Assembly (NCBI GenBank): GCA_014621425.1
Contig: JAANBB010000013.1
Coordinates: 62,001 to 126,000 of the forward strand
Source: Cylindrodendrum hubeiense
Taxonomy: Eukaryota > Ascomycota > Sordariomycetes > Hypocreales > Nectriaceae
Length of the DNA: 64,000 nucleotides
Direction: 5' to 3'
Shown here: in pieces, positions 40,505 to 52,821 of the stretch
Position numbering within the stretch: position 1 is the stretch's first letter
Layout of the letters: every line of letters starts with the position of its first letter
Notes under the pieces: model-generated
The model's database searches: none
Told to the model about the DNA's origin: nothing
Seen by the model: only the letters and a program-made list of their open reading frames with translations
Translations under genes and position numbers: made by a program

Positions 40505-41428
40505 ATGCCCGGAACCACTTATGACTTCAACACCACCACAGACGTCCCCTCTCAGGAGGGCAAAGTCATCTTCATCACTGGCGCCAACACCGGCATTGGC
40601 AAGCAAACGGCCTTGGAATTCGCAAAACATGGCCCCGCGCATATCTTCATAGCCAGCCGCAACATCGAGAATGGCAAGGCCGCTGCAGCCGAAGTCTACA
40701 ATCAGGCCACCCAGGGTACTCAAGTTTCGAACATTGAGCTAGATCTCACTTCCTTTGACTCCATCAAAAAAGCTGTCCAGGACTTTCTCGTCGTCTCGGA
40801 TAAGTTGGATATCCTCTACTTGAATGCAGGTGTCTTGGGTGCTCCGCCTAGGCTCACAAAGGAGGGGTATGAGATCCAAATGGGCACCAACCACATGGGG
40901 CATGCTGTCCTTCTCAAGCTCCTTACACCCATTCTCCTCAAGACAGCCGCACTTGGCGGTAAGCCCCGGGTTGTTAGCGTTGCCTCCATGGGTTATAAGT
41001 ACTGCAACCCGCCCCGGATTGCATTCGACTCGCTCAAGACCGTCGACGCGCCGATCGAGGGGGTGCAGCGGTACACGCAGAGCAAACTGGCCAACGTTTT
41101 ATACGCGCGCAAGTTTGCGGAGCAACACCCGGAAATCACTATAGTGTCAATCAACCCTGGCGAGGTTGACACGTTGCTTTTCAAGAGAGAGCCGGCTGAC
41201 GACGGTGTGAAGCACTTGCAGACAAACGTCGCTCCTGTGGCGGTGGGTCCCATTGAGGAGGGTGTGAAGAACCACATGTGGGCAGGTACGAACGAGAAGG
41301 TTCAGAGTGGCGAGTATTATAACCCAGTTGGTGAGGGGGGGCAGCTGGAGAGTCCTGGTACAGATGATGAGATGGCGACGGAGCTCTGGGAGTGGACAGC
41401 GAAAGAGCTCGAGCAGCATGGAATATGA
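40505..41428 (+). CDS. Short-chain dehydrogenase/reductase
   Basis: A single exon of 307 residues. The Rossmann cofactor motif TGANTGIG is at residues 25-32, the structural NAG at 107-109, and the catalytic pair YTQSK gives Tyr190 and Lys194; the usual Ser lies in SVASMGY near 158-161. The size and C-terminal substrate loop fit the light-dependent-protochlorophyllide-reductase/retinol-dehydrogenase-like fungal SDRs that use NADP(H). It would interconvert an alcohol and a carbonyl in the cytosol. It is divergent from the first P450 and ends 97 bases from the end of the Zn2Cys6 gene, which suggests a P450-SDR-regulator unit, inferred from position only. Confidence 0.93.
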   Translation: MPGTTYDFNTTTDVPSQEGKVIFITGANTGIGKQTALEFAKHGPAHIFIASRNIENGKAAAAEVYNQATQGTQVSNIELDLTSFDSIKKAVQDFLVVSDKLDILYLNAGVLGAPPRLTKEGYEIQMGTNHMGHAVLLKLLTPILLKTAALGGKPRVVSVASMGYKYCNPPRIAFDSLKTVDAPIEGVQRYTQSKLANVLYARKFAEQHPEITIVSINPGEVDTLLFKREPADDGVKHLQTNVAPVAVGPIEEGVKNHMWAGTNEKVQSGEYYNPVGEGGQLESPGTDDEMATELWEWTAKELEQHGI

Positions 41429-41524
41429 TCGCGCTTGACATAGTGTTAGATCAGCATCTATAACGCTTGCACATACTCAGTTATGCATTCTGTATTTGAA
41501 CTGAATCAAGAACAGTCAAGAGAT

Positions 41525-43300
41525 CTAAAGTTGATACTCTTCTTGGTTGACCATGGCTCCGTCCACTTCCACGCCGTTCCAAGAATCAGCGAGAGGACAA
41601 TACTCCTTAACGAGGACCCGGGGTTCAACTCCAACACCCGGTCTGTAACATGTGATTGTTATTTTGTCATCAGTGCTGTTGGGCAGCTGGACTTCGACTT
41701 TGCTAATCCTCTTTGCTTTGGGAACAGCTGATGCTTCCAAATCATCTTTGTTGATGAACCTGATGGGTGTTATACCTATATTCGCAGCTGTGGTCAAGGA
41801 GCCCTCCTCCAGCTTCATGATTTCCTCTGCAACCGTCGCGACTACTTTTGCATCCCACAGGCCTTCCCTGGTAAGAGTCAATGTGAGCAGCAGAATTGCC
41901 TGCAGTCGTACACGAGAAACGCGACATTTTATGGCGGTAAAGTACAACGGCGCGATCCAGCCTCTATCCGTAGTAAAATGCATCGCGTTGTCGATGTGTT
42001 CCAAATGCGTGTTCGTGAAATCTGTCGCAAAGACCGTGTGATGAAATGTCATGGACTGGTTTATGATGTCAATGAAGTCATCTGTGTGAGCGTCGAATGC
42101 CATCTCGCCGCAAGGATGAAGGCAAGTTGCGGCCATTATGTGTGCCATGGTATAGAAGATACGTAAATGTAGAAAGGCAATCTGGCCACTGAAGCCCATT
42201 TTTGCCACCAGGGAAACTCTCGATACTTTGAAAACATTATTCCATGACGATAGCTGGATCTGAATACGCCGTTGGTGATCAATCAATTCGGCAGGAGGCG
42301 TTGTATCACTGGACATTAGCGTAGCCATAGCATGCCAGCGTCCAGTCACCTCAATGGTATCTCTCAGGAGCCAGTCCAATCGTTTCCTCGCCTGCGCCAT
42401 GGACTCAAACATGACTGGGAGGGGGTATGTATCAAAGCTTTGTAATGTTCTGTACATTCCAATTGTTCCTCTCCCAAGCAGGGCACAGTTGAGATTCATT
42501 CCTGCAAACGTCTCGAGCAACTCGATATCGACGACGTCGCGGATAGTCTCGAGGTTGATGAAGTGATTTTCAGTTGCTACCAGATCCCCTAGAAGCCTCA
42601 TTCCATGTTGCAGATGGACTTCTCCAGTCTTGAAATGGCCCATGAGAAATTCCATGCATGTGAATAGCATACAGATGATAAGTGCGGTTCGGATGGAAGT
42701 TTTATCTTTGGTCCAGAAGCATGTTTGAAGCTGGCGAATCGCAAGGTTATAATGCTTGAGGGTAAAATCCCCAGAGTCATCGGGGCGGTGATTTCCATGT
42801 CTATTCAAGGAGCACTGCAAGCCATGCAACTTGTGGGCGGACCCCAATGCGATGGCGGCATGGAGGACGGCAGGCTCCTTGCAACAGACGCGGAGAACCA
42901 GATTATCCCAGAAGCTGATTCGAAACATGCCAGGCAATTTCTTGGCAGTACGGTGCTGGAACCATGAGAAACAAGCTTGATCACGGTCACTCAGGGAGTG
43001 AATGAGGGTGACAGCTATGTTAGGATGTAGTGTGAGGCGGCCAGCCACATAAGATGGTTCGGTGCTCCCGCGGCCGCTCCAGACCCCGTAGCCTTCGCAC
43101 TTGCGGCCAGTTGAAGTACATTTATGGCACGCGGGTCTCGCTTCGTCACACTTAATTCTCCGAACTCTGGTGCATATGCAGGTCAACATCAATGGGGGTG
43201 GTACGCGCATAGATTGAGATGAAACTCACTTGCAAGTTCGGCAGCCAGTACGGGCTCTAGACTTTCCGGGCTTAGTCGACTTGAGATCTTTCGTCGGCAT
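41525..43300 (-). CDS. Zn2Cys6 fungal transcription factor (second)
   Basis: Exons 43300-43230 and 43166-41525 join to about 570 residues. The zinc cluster spans the 63-nt intron: RARTGCRTC before it and KVRRIKCDEARPACHKCTSTGRKCEGY after it. All six Cys are present. The remainder is a fungal-specific regulator middle domain (for example EPAVLHAAIALGSAHKL, then TALIICMLFTCMEFL). Upstream in-frame ATG at 43342 is an alternative start; 43300 (MPTKDLK) leaves a short basic lead as usual for such proteins. It is tail-to-tail with the SDR gene. It is a nuclear regulator and the nearest candidate to bind the CCG-N14-CGG repeat in the SDR/P450 promoter. Confidence 0.88.
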
Positions 43301-44803
43301 GGCCTGGTGCAGCGAATGGCTATCCAGCCTTGCCAGCGGCATCACAGAAGGACCTTGTAGATGCCAATACGTAGGGGTTGCGTGGTGATTAGCTGATGAT
43401 GCACGCACTATCTGTAGAGCCAGTCAATGGAAAAATGAGCACGATCGAATGCAGAGAGTATGCACCGATGAGACCAGACTTCAACTCAGAAAAGCAGCGG
43501 AAGCCATGATGAGCATGCAGAACTCGACACCACTCATATTAGTCAGACTTGGTCGGATAAGAATGATATCCACTCTGGAGATTCTGAACCACGCGGATTT
43601 GCCTGTTCGGGTACCCTGTGCACTGATTGGTAGTGCTGTCGATATCCCTGCCGCCCCGATCGTCTCGGAAATAGAGGTAACGCCGACGCGAAGCCCCACC
43701 GCTAGATCAACAAACGAAGCACAGTAGAAGGGCCACTGACGTATTTGTGTACTTTTACCCCTTGCGGCCAAATTGAGCCACCGCCAGATGCGTTGCACAG
43801 CCCCGTGTGTGAATTGTCAGTCGCTAGCCGGAGAGGGCTGTATGATACGGGGCGCAGCAGCGTCTTGTCCAATGCTCAGGCCCACACACTACTAGAATTG
43901 AGAATCGGCACTTCAGTGCGGGGGATTTCCACGTCGCTGTGCTCATGCATTCAAGGCTTGGTGCAGGGTAGGTCGAGAGCCAGATCACCACATTATACCG
44001 GCCAAGAAGAAAACGAAGAATCGCGCGAACGAGGACTCGGGAATGAGGTGTAGGGATATTTGTTAAATAAGCCAAAAGGTCACACTACGTAATGCATAAG
44101 AGTTTTAAAACTTTTCTATAGGGAATCAGCTCAATCAAGGTTTGAGCTTCTCATGGTTTACACCATATTAGGCTTTTTATATCTCAGATTCTCCGTTATT
44201 TTCCAATAATTTTCCACTCCCAGACAGTCCGCACTTGATCAGAACTCTCTTATTCTATTCCTGTAGGTACTGGAAGTCAGTCAACCCAGTGTTCAATTGA
44301 ACCCGATTTTAAATGCTGGAGTTGCTACCAGTCAGATCCCGGGGCACAGCTTCAGTGCATCTGGCCTTGGAGGGGTCAGCTCCTGCAGCTACGAGAGAGC
44401 CTAGACTACGGACTCTTGCTTTTTGGACACGCCGCATTGGCCCCTGATCCTTGCGTAGAGCCGGCCATGATGAGCCACTAATCGGGGACTCTAACAGCCT
44501 GGATATGCAGCCCATAAGCGGACAATGGCCGGGGACCTGAAGCTGTGGACCCAACGCTTGGATCCGGAGTACGCCGACGACAAACGGGCTGTGGCTGTGA
44601 TCCCCTAGCTTGGAAATGCGGATAAGCGGGCAATCGGGCAATCACCACGGACCTCCCTCCCGGGGACCTAATTAATTGTATGCTTCAGCTTGAGAATGAA
44701 CAAGAGAATACATCAAGATATTAATAGGGCAACCCCGAAAGTTCGCTTTTCTACTCTCTGGAAAGCTACCCTCTTCATTCAGTCGTCTACCAACCTATTC
44801 AAG
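43301..44803. other. Divergent promoter region, 1.5 kb
   Basis: This lies between the Zn2Cys6 gene and the M6-like protease gene. Frames of 90-110 codons are open on both strands but none has a motif. Confidence 0.4.
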
Positions 44804-46003
44804 ATGTTTAGAACGGCAGTCTTATCCTTATTTCTCTGGCAAGCAGCATCTGTTGCATCGAAGCCCTGCAAGCCCAAGCCACACTCTGGCGATGTCTCCA
44901 AGTGTAAACTGGCGGCCCACAACGACGTGCATTTCAGCGCCGGGTTCAATCTCGCCGGCGACTGCGTTCCGAGCACAGGAGAACTCAAGGCGTTTATGAT
45001 CTTTGTCGATTTCTCCGACGCAGAGGCACCCAGCAATGACCCGCCAAAAAACCTTCGCGACTTCTTGGTGCCTGACGCACAAGACTGGTATACGAAAGCC
45101 AGCAACGGCGCCCTCACCCTTAATGTAACCGCCGATGTTTCTCAATATTACCGTATGCCTGCATCCGCGGCATCGTACCACTGGAGCACTGGCCTGTCCT
45201 CTGCCGAGCACCTCGTATATATCCAGGACGCCCTACAGGCCTACACAGCGAACGGCGCTCGGCCTCCGCCACCAGAGACTGAAGTTCTCTACCTGGTGCC
45301 GACGCGCTCTGCAGGTTCTTATATGACGCGCTCAATGGCATATGACGGACGCGCCAACACGCGTGAGGGTACCTATGTGGCAAGAAAGACTGTCACATTT
45401 GGCGTTGACCCGTTCGAAACCTGGGGTTTCAAGGCACTCAACCATGAGACCGGCCATACTATGTGCTTGCCCGACTACTATCCATACGCCGCCGGCTTGG
45501 ATACTCGCTATTATGTCGGTGGCTGGAGCGCCATGGGCGATATTAGTGGCCCTGGCCCGGATTTCTTCGCCTGGGATAAGTGGCGTCTGGGCTGGCTGTC
45601 GGACGACAACGTTGAATGTGTCGCGAAGCACGGAACCAGCGAGCACGTCCTCACGCCGTTGGAAGTCAAGGGCGGCACGAAGGCTGTCGTTATCGCAGTA
45701 AATGGGACCTCGGCCGTGGTAGCAGAAGCTCGCGTTGCCAAGGGGTTGGACAGCAGCGTTTGCGCACCTGGTGTTTTACTGTACACAGTCGATACCACAG
45801 TGGCAACAGGCGACGGTCCTCTTCGCGTTCTGGATGCGAACCCTTCAACGAACGGATGTGGCGGCGACAATGGAGAGCTGAATGATGCAACTCTGTCGCT
45901 GGATCAGGGAAAAAGCTTATATGATGTCCCAGGATGGGGGGTCAGGGTTAGAGTAGTATCCCAGGATGGTGGGAAGTTCAAGATTCGGGTGCATTATTCA
46001 TGA
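44804..46003 (+). CDS. Secreted M6-like metalloprotease
   Basis: A single exon of 399 residues from ATG 44804, chosen because it gives a clean signal peptide (MFRTAVLSLFLWQAASVAS); the frame is open upstream but without such a signal. The zinc site is HETGHTMCLPDYY, with HETGH at residues 214-218, matching HExGHxxGLPDxY of the M6 (immune-inhibitor-A-like) group, and it is followed by GGWSAMGD as usual for that fold. The C-terminal part is beta-rich. It would be an extracellular zinc endopeptidase. Signal peptide, no membrane anchor. Sits among the regulator and hydrolase genes without an obvious metabolic link. Confidence 0.82.
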   Translation: MFRTAVLSLFLWQAASVASKPCKPKPHSGDVSKCKLAAHNDVHFSAGFNLAGDCVPSTGELKAFMIFVDFSDAEAPSNDPPKNLRDFLVPDAQDWYTKASNGALTLNVTADVSQYYRMPASAASYHWSTGLSSAEHLVYIQDALQAYTANGARPPPPETEVLYLVPTRSAGSYMTRSMAYDGRANTREGTYVARKTVTFGVDPFETWGFKALNHETGHTMCLPDYYPYAAGLDTRYYVGGWSAMGDISGPGPDFFAWDKWRLGWLSDDNVECVAKHGTSEHVLTPLEVKGGTKAVVIAVNGTSAVVAEARVAKGLDSSVCAPGVLLYTVDTTVATGDGPLRVLDANPSTNGCGGDNGELNDATLSLDQGKSLYDVPGWGVRVRVVSQDGGKFKIRVHYS

Positions 46004-46938
46004 GAAACAACATATAGATATTTGGGTATTTTTATAGAAACAATACTTATTTGGGGCTAGCAATAGTTTAAGAATGCCATTCTCATTAGAGTCTCTTACA
46101 ATGGCAACTATGTCTCTGCGAACTGAAGCCAACCCTGAACTTGAGAGACGAGCACATCCCCAAGTTCCAGCTCAACAGAAGCCAACAACAACTCCATGAA
46201 CCAGCAGAGGTTTGAGTTGCACTGAGCGACTGCGGGATAAAGCGGAGAAGATGCTGCACTCTTGCCAAATCTGAACTCCTTGAACACGAGTTCATCTTCT
46301 GCCTTATTGAGTTCCATTAGAACAGGTATCGCAACAGATTCATTTATCTAAATTTTCATTTTGCATTTCCGACTATGTTTAAACTCACATTGATAATAAT
46401 TCTCGATTATGATTGACTGCCCCTGTCTCTGACCTGTATGCTCGTGCAGATTGCGTTATCATCGCAGTAGAGAAGACTGACAATAACTTGACACTCAACC
46501 CAGCTCCCGGGGCTTCCAGTAGCTGACAAATGGACGGTATTCGCATGAAAGAGAGGAAAGGTGGAGTATGTTAGCAGTGGCGATACAAGGCATACTCAAA
46601 TACAGAATTTGAGCTGTGGGTTTAGACGTACCTATAGGTTTGGTTAACAGGAATCGGCGAATCCTTAATCGTGACTAACAAGTCCTGCGAAAAGACAAAG
46701 TTAATGCTGCAACTGAATGCAATGGACGATGTTGCATCTAGCCAATGGTAGCCAACTATGCCTCATTACCNGCTGCTTACTGATACCAAGTCGCACTTGT
46801 CCAATTTAAGAATTCTGTCAGCATAATGTGGAATGGGGAAGGATCAGCCTGTCAGCAATGGAACCCGACCATTCATTTCTCACCGTCACAGATGATAGTT
46901 ATTCCTCACAATTTCATCAAACAACCGACAAAGCCAAC
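46004..46938. other. Intergenic, one ambiguous base
   Basis: An undetermined base (n) lies at 46771. A minus-strand 69-codon frame from 46317 to 46108 (MELNKAEDELVFKEF...) starts with ATG and has a protein-like composition, but I know no family for it and cannot support it as a gene. Confidence 0.4.
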
Positions 46939-47766
46939 ATGAGTGACGATAAACAGAAGCCTGTGATTTTACTCGTGCATGGTGCATGGCATCGACCCCT
47001 CCACTACCGTCTTCTCATCGACGCACTCAACGCCAAAGGCTTCACGGTTCTCGCCCCGCCTCTCGCCAGCTCCGGTTACGATGACTCTGTTGACGGAAAA
47101 ACGTACCATGATGATGTGAAGCGCATTCATGATGTACTGTTGCCAGTTTTGGACGCTGGAAAAACTGTAATTGGTGTTGGCCATAGCTACGGGGGAGTGC
47201 CTTTAACCGTGGCTATCCAAGGCCACACCATTGCTGAGCGGACGATTAAAGGCCTCAAGGGAGGCATTGCCTCAGCCATATATATCTCACCAACGCCTGT
47301 TTTTGAGACGGGGATTTCTATGTATGAAGCTGGAGGCCGACAGTGGACTACTAGCTGGTTCCATGACGTATCTGTATGTCAATTGCTCCAACCAGTCTCA
47401 TGTCCTCCGTAGTTGCTAATCGTTGTGCAGGACACGCGCCTCCCACTTATTTTGGAGAAGGCAGAGGATGCCTTCTACGCAGATATTGATCAACCCACTA
47501 GGAACGAAGCCGTGGCCCATTTATGCCACCAGAGCAAGACTCCATTCGAGATCCCCGTTGTCTGCACCCCCGTAGAGTTGAACATCCCAAAGGTCTTCGT
47601 CGTCTGCACAGAGGACACGATTTTTGCGAAGGAGGTTCAGCTCTTCACGGCCGAGAAATGGGGAGCCACCCCGCTTGAGCTCAAGTCGGGACATAGCCCA
47701 TGGTTGGTGGATTCCCATAGAGATTGGCTAGTCGATCTCGTTGCTCAAGAAGCAGCTAAAGCATAG
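46939..47766 (+). CDS. Alpha/beta hydrolase
   Basis: Exons 46939-47373 and 47431-47766 join in phase 0 to about 256 residues. The start MSDDKQKPVILLVHGAWHRP gives the usual first strand and oxyanion-hole HG. The nucleophile elbow is GHSYGG, and a catalytic His is placed in KSGHSPWLV near the C-terminus; the acid is probably in CTEDTIF. It resembles small fungal esterase/hydroxynitrile-lyase-like hydrolases (EstC-type). There is no signal peptide, so it is cytosolic. Next to a second hydrolase gene on the opposite strand, end to end with it (52 bases). Confidence 0.88.
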
Positions 47767-47817
47767 ATCTTAGTGAAAGTGACCGCTATTAATCCTATAG
47801 AATCCAAGGTAATCTGA

Positions 47818-48903
47818 TTATACTATGAGATCTAAAAACTTTAGTGCTGCCTGCAAGCTATTAATAGCTGGTGTGGTTGAATCCTGTGCCGTGACTGTAT
47901 CTATATCTATAGAACCTAGCATGACGTCAAATCCATGCTGAGCATCGTCAGGAAACTCGGAAAAGACCTCCACTCCACAAGCCTTCAACTTCTCTGCAGT
48001 CAGCTGACTTATCTCAACTGGCACGCCGGCGTCGTTTCTCCCATGAATCAACATAGTTGAGGGGAGGCCTGATAGTACCCCAAAGGCTACTGGAAACAGT
48101 TCCTGTTCTGAGGCACCAACAGCGGAATTCAGGCCATGAGTCACGATTGCTTCGACTAAGCCGTCAACCCCAGTCATCATATCTGGAATTCGGGCTTCTA
48201 TATGGGCAGACTGTATCAGCGCGAATCGAGGATCGGCTGGCAGGTTTTCAGGCCAAGAATAGCCAGGAAGGACAATGGTATTGCAATCTCGAGCGTGGGC
48301 GAAGCTATCAAGAACCGGCCCAGTGTTGATAGGAGGTAGCCCCAAGATGTTGGCGCCTTTTGTGGTGTATCTTTCGTGAGTTGGATCAAGCAAGCCATAA
48401 AGTAACAGCAATGCTTTCGGGGGTGTGGGCATGGTAGATGCTGCCGTCAATGCGAGGTAGGCGCCAGCACTAGAGCCAGCAAGGATCACGGGCCCAGTGT
48501 TGATGTTCAATATGCTTGAAAGACGTCGAGTAACCCATTCGCAAGCATCAACTGCGTCTGCCACTGAGCTGTGAGCTGTTGTCTCCGGAATCAGGCGGTA
48601 GTCGGCTGTCGCGAAGATCCATTTCCTCGAAACGCATGCCTTGATCAGCCAGTATGGTAGAAGGCTATGACGATTACCGATAATCTATCATTCGTGAATT
48701 AGTCAAAGACGAGATCCTATTTTCCGGGTTGTTGGGCAATATCGGACCAGAAACCCCCCATGATAGTGCAGCAGCACAGGCGTTGCAGCTGGGCCTGGCT
48801 CAAGCGGAAACGTCACATCCAGCTTTAGCTCAAGATTCCCAACTACCTTGTAGATGAAGGTTTGAGTTTCATAGCCTTGAAACTTTGGAGGGAAGGTCGT
48901 CAT
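47818..48903 (-). CDS. HSL-type alpha/beta hydrolase (esterase/lipase-like)
   Basis: Exons 48903-48748 and 48684-47818 join in frame to about 340 residues; the donor GTCCGA is atypical, but the join fits the family exactly. The oxyanion motif LLHYHGGFL is just before the intron; the nucleophile motif is GSSAGA; Asp is in HGRNDAG and His in DDAQHGFD, so the full triad is present. It belongs to the hormone-sensitive-lipase-like esterases often found in fungal metabolite clusters. The start at 48903 (MTTFPPKFQGYE) is the last ATG before the conserved region; the frame is open further upstream but without a better start. No signal peptide. Confidence 0.82.
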
Positions 48904-49228
48904 GGCTGTTGATGTAGTAGCGATGGTAGGGAGTCTTGTTGGCGTGATTGAGCTGCAATCAGCAAGCGCGGTCGAAGAATGGTGCAGAGATGTTTTGTAG
49001 CAGGCGTCAGTTCTCGACAACGGAGACTTCTAGTGCTTATACTTGTGCGGTGCACATGTGCTTATCTTGGCTTCCCCTCCCCCGCCCCCGCTGTGGTAGT
49101 TGCTGACGAGTCTCTGAGGGGAATTTCCCGATCGATCTTGACCGGCATATCGGTAAATTATGAGGGACCTAGCATGGTAAGAAACCAGACCATCATGTTT
49201 GAGTGTCTAGACCAAACTAAACCAATTA
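48904..49228. other. Short intergenic gap
   Basis: Promoter side of the HSL-type hydrolase and 3' end of the next gene. Nothing recognised. Confidence 0.4.
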
Positions 49229-51832
49229 TTACAAAATGTCCACCCCGAAGTTCATCTCGTGAAACCGGACAATCAATTCATGCACTTGATCCATGTCCGA
49301 GTTGTCGTACGCCTCCAAGAACCCCTTCTTGAAGGATCCTTGTTGCCCTTGCTTTGGGTCACACCTTGAGCCTATCATATATTCTGCTCGCTTGTACACG
49401 ATGCACCCAAGGTACAAGAACTCCATTGCATATCGCATAAACCCAATCTTCCTCCACGCGTCAAGCAGTGCCGCATGCTCTAATTCTTGAAGGTTTCCCA
49501 TTAGATCACGGCTCAACCAAGCCTGTCTCCAGTTTCCGAGTCCATTTCGAATCAAGGATGCCTGGCTCCAAGAGGTGGGCCCACCATGTTGGTGGAATAT
49601 CAGGCCGTGAAAAGCTGCATTTTTATAAGTATATTGACATGCAATGCTCTTCTTGAGAGGAATATTGTGTAATGGCAGGAATCTTACCAGATGCTACTGT
49701 AAAAAAGTTGAGTGAACTCATTTGCTTTAAAATCTTCCACTCCTCCGAAGATGGCGTGGCCTTCATTACGATTTCCATTATGTCAAATATTGAAGGTTGC
49801 CTCTGCCCGAGATATGTTTCGGACCAAGCCTTGGCGCTGAAGAGCCACGTTTCTGAATCTGCAGCTTGGAAACATGGTTCTGGGCATGTCAACCCGATCT
49901 CAAGTTCAAATATCATCATTCGTGGTGGTGTGTTATTGAAGATGACATATCCCATATCGAGCAAAAAAACAAACGTTACCGTCCGAATGAGCTCTTCCTT
50001 GAGGATGAAGGTATTCCAATTTCTATGCACGTCGTTGATGCGCGTATATTTATTCAAATCCCCGTGTGTTAAAATGGAGGGGCGGATGCTTCTGGCTACA
50101 GCAACGACCTGGGTGAAGCGAGTTCTCCGTGTGCGTCTTTTCTGCTCCTCTGAGCACTCCCAGGATTGCAGAAGAACAACGCAATATGCCGCTCGAATGG
50201 AATTAAGCCTCGATCTAATTTGTATCTCGTCGAACCCCTCGTCGTTATTATGAATTGGCGTTTCGCTGAAGTTGGCGTCCGAGAACACCCACTCCTCCAC
50301 TGCAGGGATCCAGAACAAAGCCTGGTCGCGATCGGCCTCATCAGCCATGAGACACGCGCCAATTAAGGCCATTGAAGTGACAAGTTGGGCGGGACTCTCA
50401 GCTGAATCGAACGTGGGTCTGTGAAAAACCGGCCAGTTGGGATGCCAAAAGGACCAAAAAGAGACGAGATACTTGTCGAGGTTTTTAAGAGAGAAAAAGC
50501 GATAACACAGCATCATGGTCAACGGTGTCCAGGCCGCTGTGATTGAGTCATCGGCCGAACCACCTCGCCAATGTTTTTGGATACCGAAAACTATTTCATG
50601 CATCTTCATCTCCAATGGAGGCCCAGACGGTTCGTGAAGCAACTCGATGCACGGAGATGGAGCGGAATCATCAACTGCAGAAGCAGGCTCATAATATTCT
50701 CCAAGCTCAAACCAGTCTGATAAAACTACAGGTTGCCCAAAGTTATCGGGATGGTATGTTGGCCCCGATGCGAAGCCACGGTGTGACTGTGGGCTATGTC
50801 GCACCGCATTTTCGTTGATATCTTGAGCGGACAGCGATGCCGCTGAGGCGAGAGCTAGCATGAGTCGTTTGCGCTCTTGAGAACTCCCGCAATCGAACGA
50901 GTTTGCCATACCACGAGTAGAGGTAAACTTCTCCAAGAAGCCAAGCTTCACCGGGCCCATTGGTGATGCGAGAACAGGACTAGCAGGGTGAGCTATCATG
51001 TCGTAAATATTCCATAGCTCTTGGGGCATCCACGATAGCAGCTGGGTATCACCTGATTCAGTTTCCATCGAGGAAAGGTCCAGGGAGTTTTCGAAGGGAA
51101 ATAGTGTTGAAATTTCTTGAAGCGTCCTCATCGATGTGTTGGCTTCGGAAATAGAGCTGATAGAGGACAAGGGCTCCACCTCGAAATTGGTCTGTTGACT
51201 ACCCAGTTCGGGTTCTTGATCCGTAGGTGGTGAACTTGCTTGTTGAGGATTATTTGAGTGGTCGAGTGATAAATCCTTTGATGTGGGTGGAGAGTCTAGA
51301 CGCTCTAGAAACCTGTTGTAGGTGCATTCCTGCTTCCGGTCACTGCATTTGTTGCATGGCAATGTTTGACTGCATCGCAGCTTCATCTGAGCGCACCGGT
51401 CACAGGCATTTTGCTTCCTCCCCCTCTTTCGTTGGGATAAATTGGGGATCGATTTTCCAGAGTTAAGCCGGGACTCGCAGGTCTTCCAATGTCGTATCAA
51501 GGTATCCCTACTCACGCATTCGTCAATAACGAGGTGAACCAGGCTGTGAAATGCGGGAGCTCAAGACGTCAAATCATTAGGCGGAGTTATGCCCATGGAA
51601 ACCTACCTGCGGGTAAAGCTCACAGTGCAAAACGTACAACAGAACGGACGGTTATGAGTATCTTGGACAAGACATATGTTAATGATATGGGTGTTCGTGA
51701 TGCCTGCGTTGTGAGAGACAGGGGAAGGGGTTGCTCACGAGTGGCTTTGTGCCGTTGAAGATGCTCAAGCCTACCAAAAGTGCTTGAGCAGATGGTGCAG
51801 CGGAAGGCCAACCGCGAGCCGGCACACTCCAT
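49229..51832 (-). CDS. C2H2 plus Zn2Cys6 transcription factor
   Basis: Exons 51832-51739, 51661-51607, 51510-49688 and 49614-49229 join in frame to about 785 residues. Exon 1 carries a first C2H2 finger (FRCTICSSTFGRLEHLQRHK), closing with His from the splice; exon 2 and the start of exon 3 form a second (CCTFCTVSF, then DTLIRHWKTC). A Zn2Cys6 cluster follows (ACDRCAQMKLRCSQTLPCNKCSDRKQECTY). The rest is the fungal-specific regulator domain (FHRPTFDSAESPAQLVTSMALIGACLMAD). The tandem C2H2-C6 layout is a known fungal regulator class. The short exon 2 (55 nt) was placed because it completes the second finger. Likely regulator of nearby metabolic genes; target unknown. Confidence 0.87.
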
Positions 51833-52821
51833 CTTAGAACACCGCGCGCTTCAGGTAGAGAAAGACAATACCAAAAGTGGCATCACCACGTGGCAGCGAA
51901 AGTGAAGCCAAGTACACTGTGGTCGAGTGGGCAGAGGGTATGTGTGGAGAAAAGTTGACAATCGACTATGATGGATAGCTGTGCCGGGGTGGTCCCTCGT
52001 CCATGGGAATTGAAAGTGGATATGATAGAGACGGCGGAGATGTGGCAGAGGAGAGATGCTGCTTCTGCAACTGTGTCTGTGAAGGCTGTCGATGTCAAGA
52101 GCATCATCTGCCGAAGAGCGAGTTACCGTGGCTGACGAGGGCGGGGTCACGAGTTGATGATCCCGAGGGAATTACACACGACGCCTCCTAGTCTAACCGT
52201 TTCTGTCGATACCAACTCGATTCCACCAGCCAAGTACGGTTAGCGACACCGGCAAAGAGTTTCTTGCAATACCCCACAAAAGATGGGCAGTGGCTATTTG
52301 GAATGTCTTGATACCTCGATCCCTGATCCTCCAATGCTGTGAGGCCTCTGAGTGGTTGTGGCAGGGCCTGATAACGCAGTCTTATTGCCCTTCTGCATTG
52401 CATGTGTCCCGGTTTTTAGCTTGCCAAGCTCCGTTAGAGTGTCTGTCAGTCATTAGAAGCCAATCAGGTCGACTGAATGGCAGCCATCGGCCACTTCCCC
52501 ACGGGGTAGTCGACTCGGGAAATTCCCCGCCCCCATCTCACTGCAGAGTGGTCGTTCGGGAATTTCTCCACCCCCGACTCCCAGGTATCGTCTTGTTTCG
52601 GGGCTGCAAGGCGTGCACCGGGTGCATCTCGTCACCTTTGGAGTGCCGACATGTGTAGCCACAACACATGGTGTTCTGCTCGAAGCACAACCGCCTTCTT
52701 ACGCCTGTGTATCTTTGTCCGTCGCCGACCATGAGTCGGGTAGATAAATGGCCACCTCGAAACCCGCAAGGTTCGTTCTTGATGAATCCAGCATTTTAAA
52801 TGATTCAATTCAGAACACAAA
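51833..52821. other. Divergent promoter region
   Basis: This lies between the C2H2/Zn2Cys6 gene and the second P450. Several short frames but no motifs; C-rich and G-rich tracts occur between 52480 and 52600. Confidence 0.42.
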
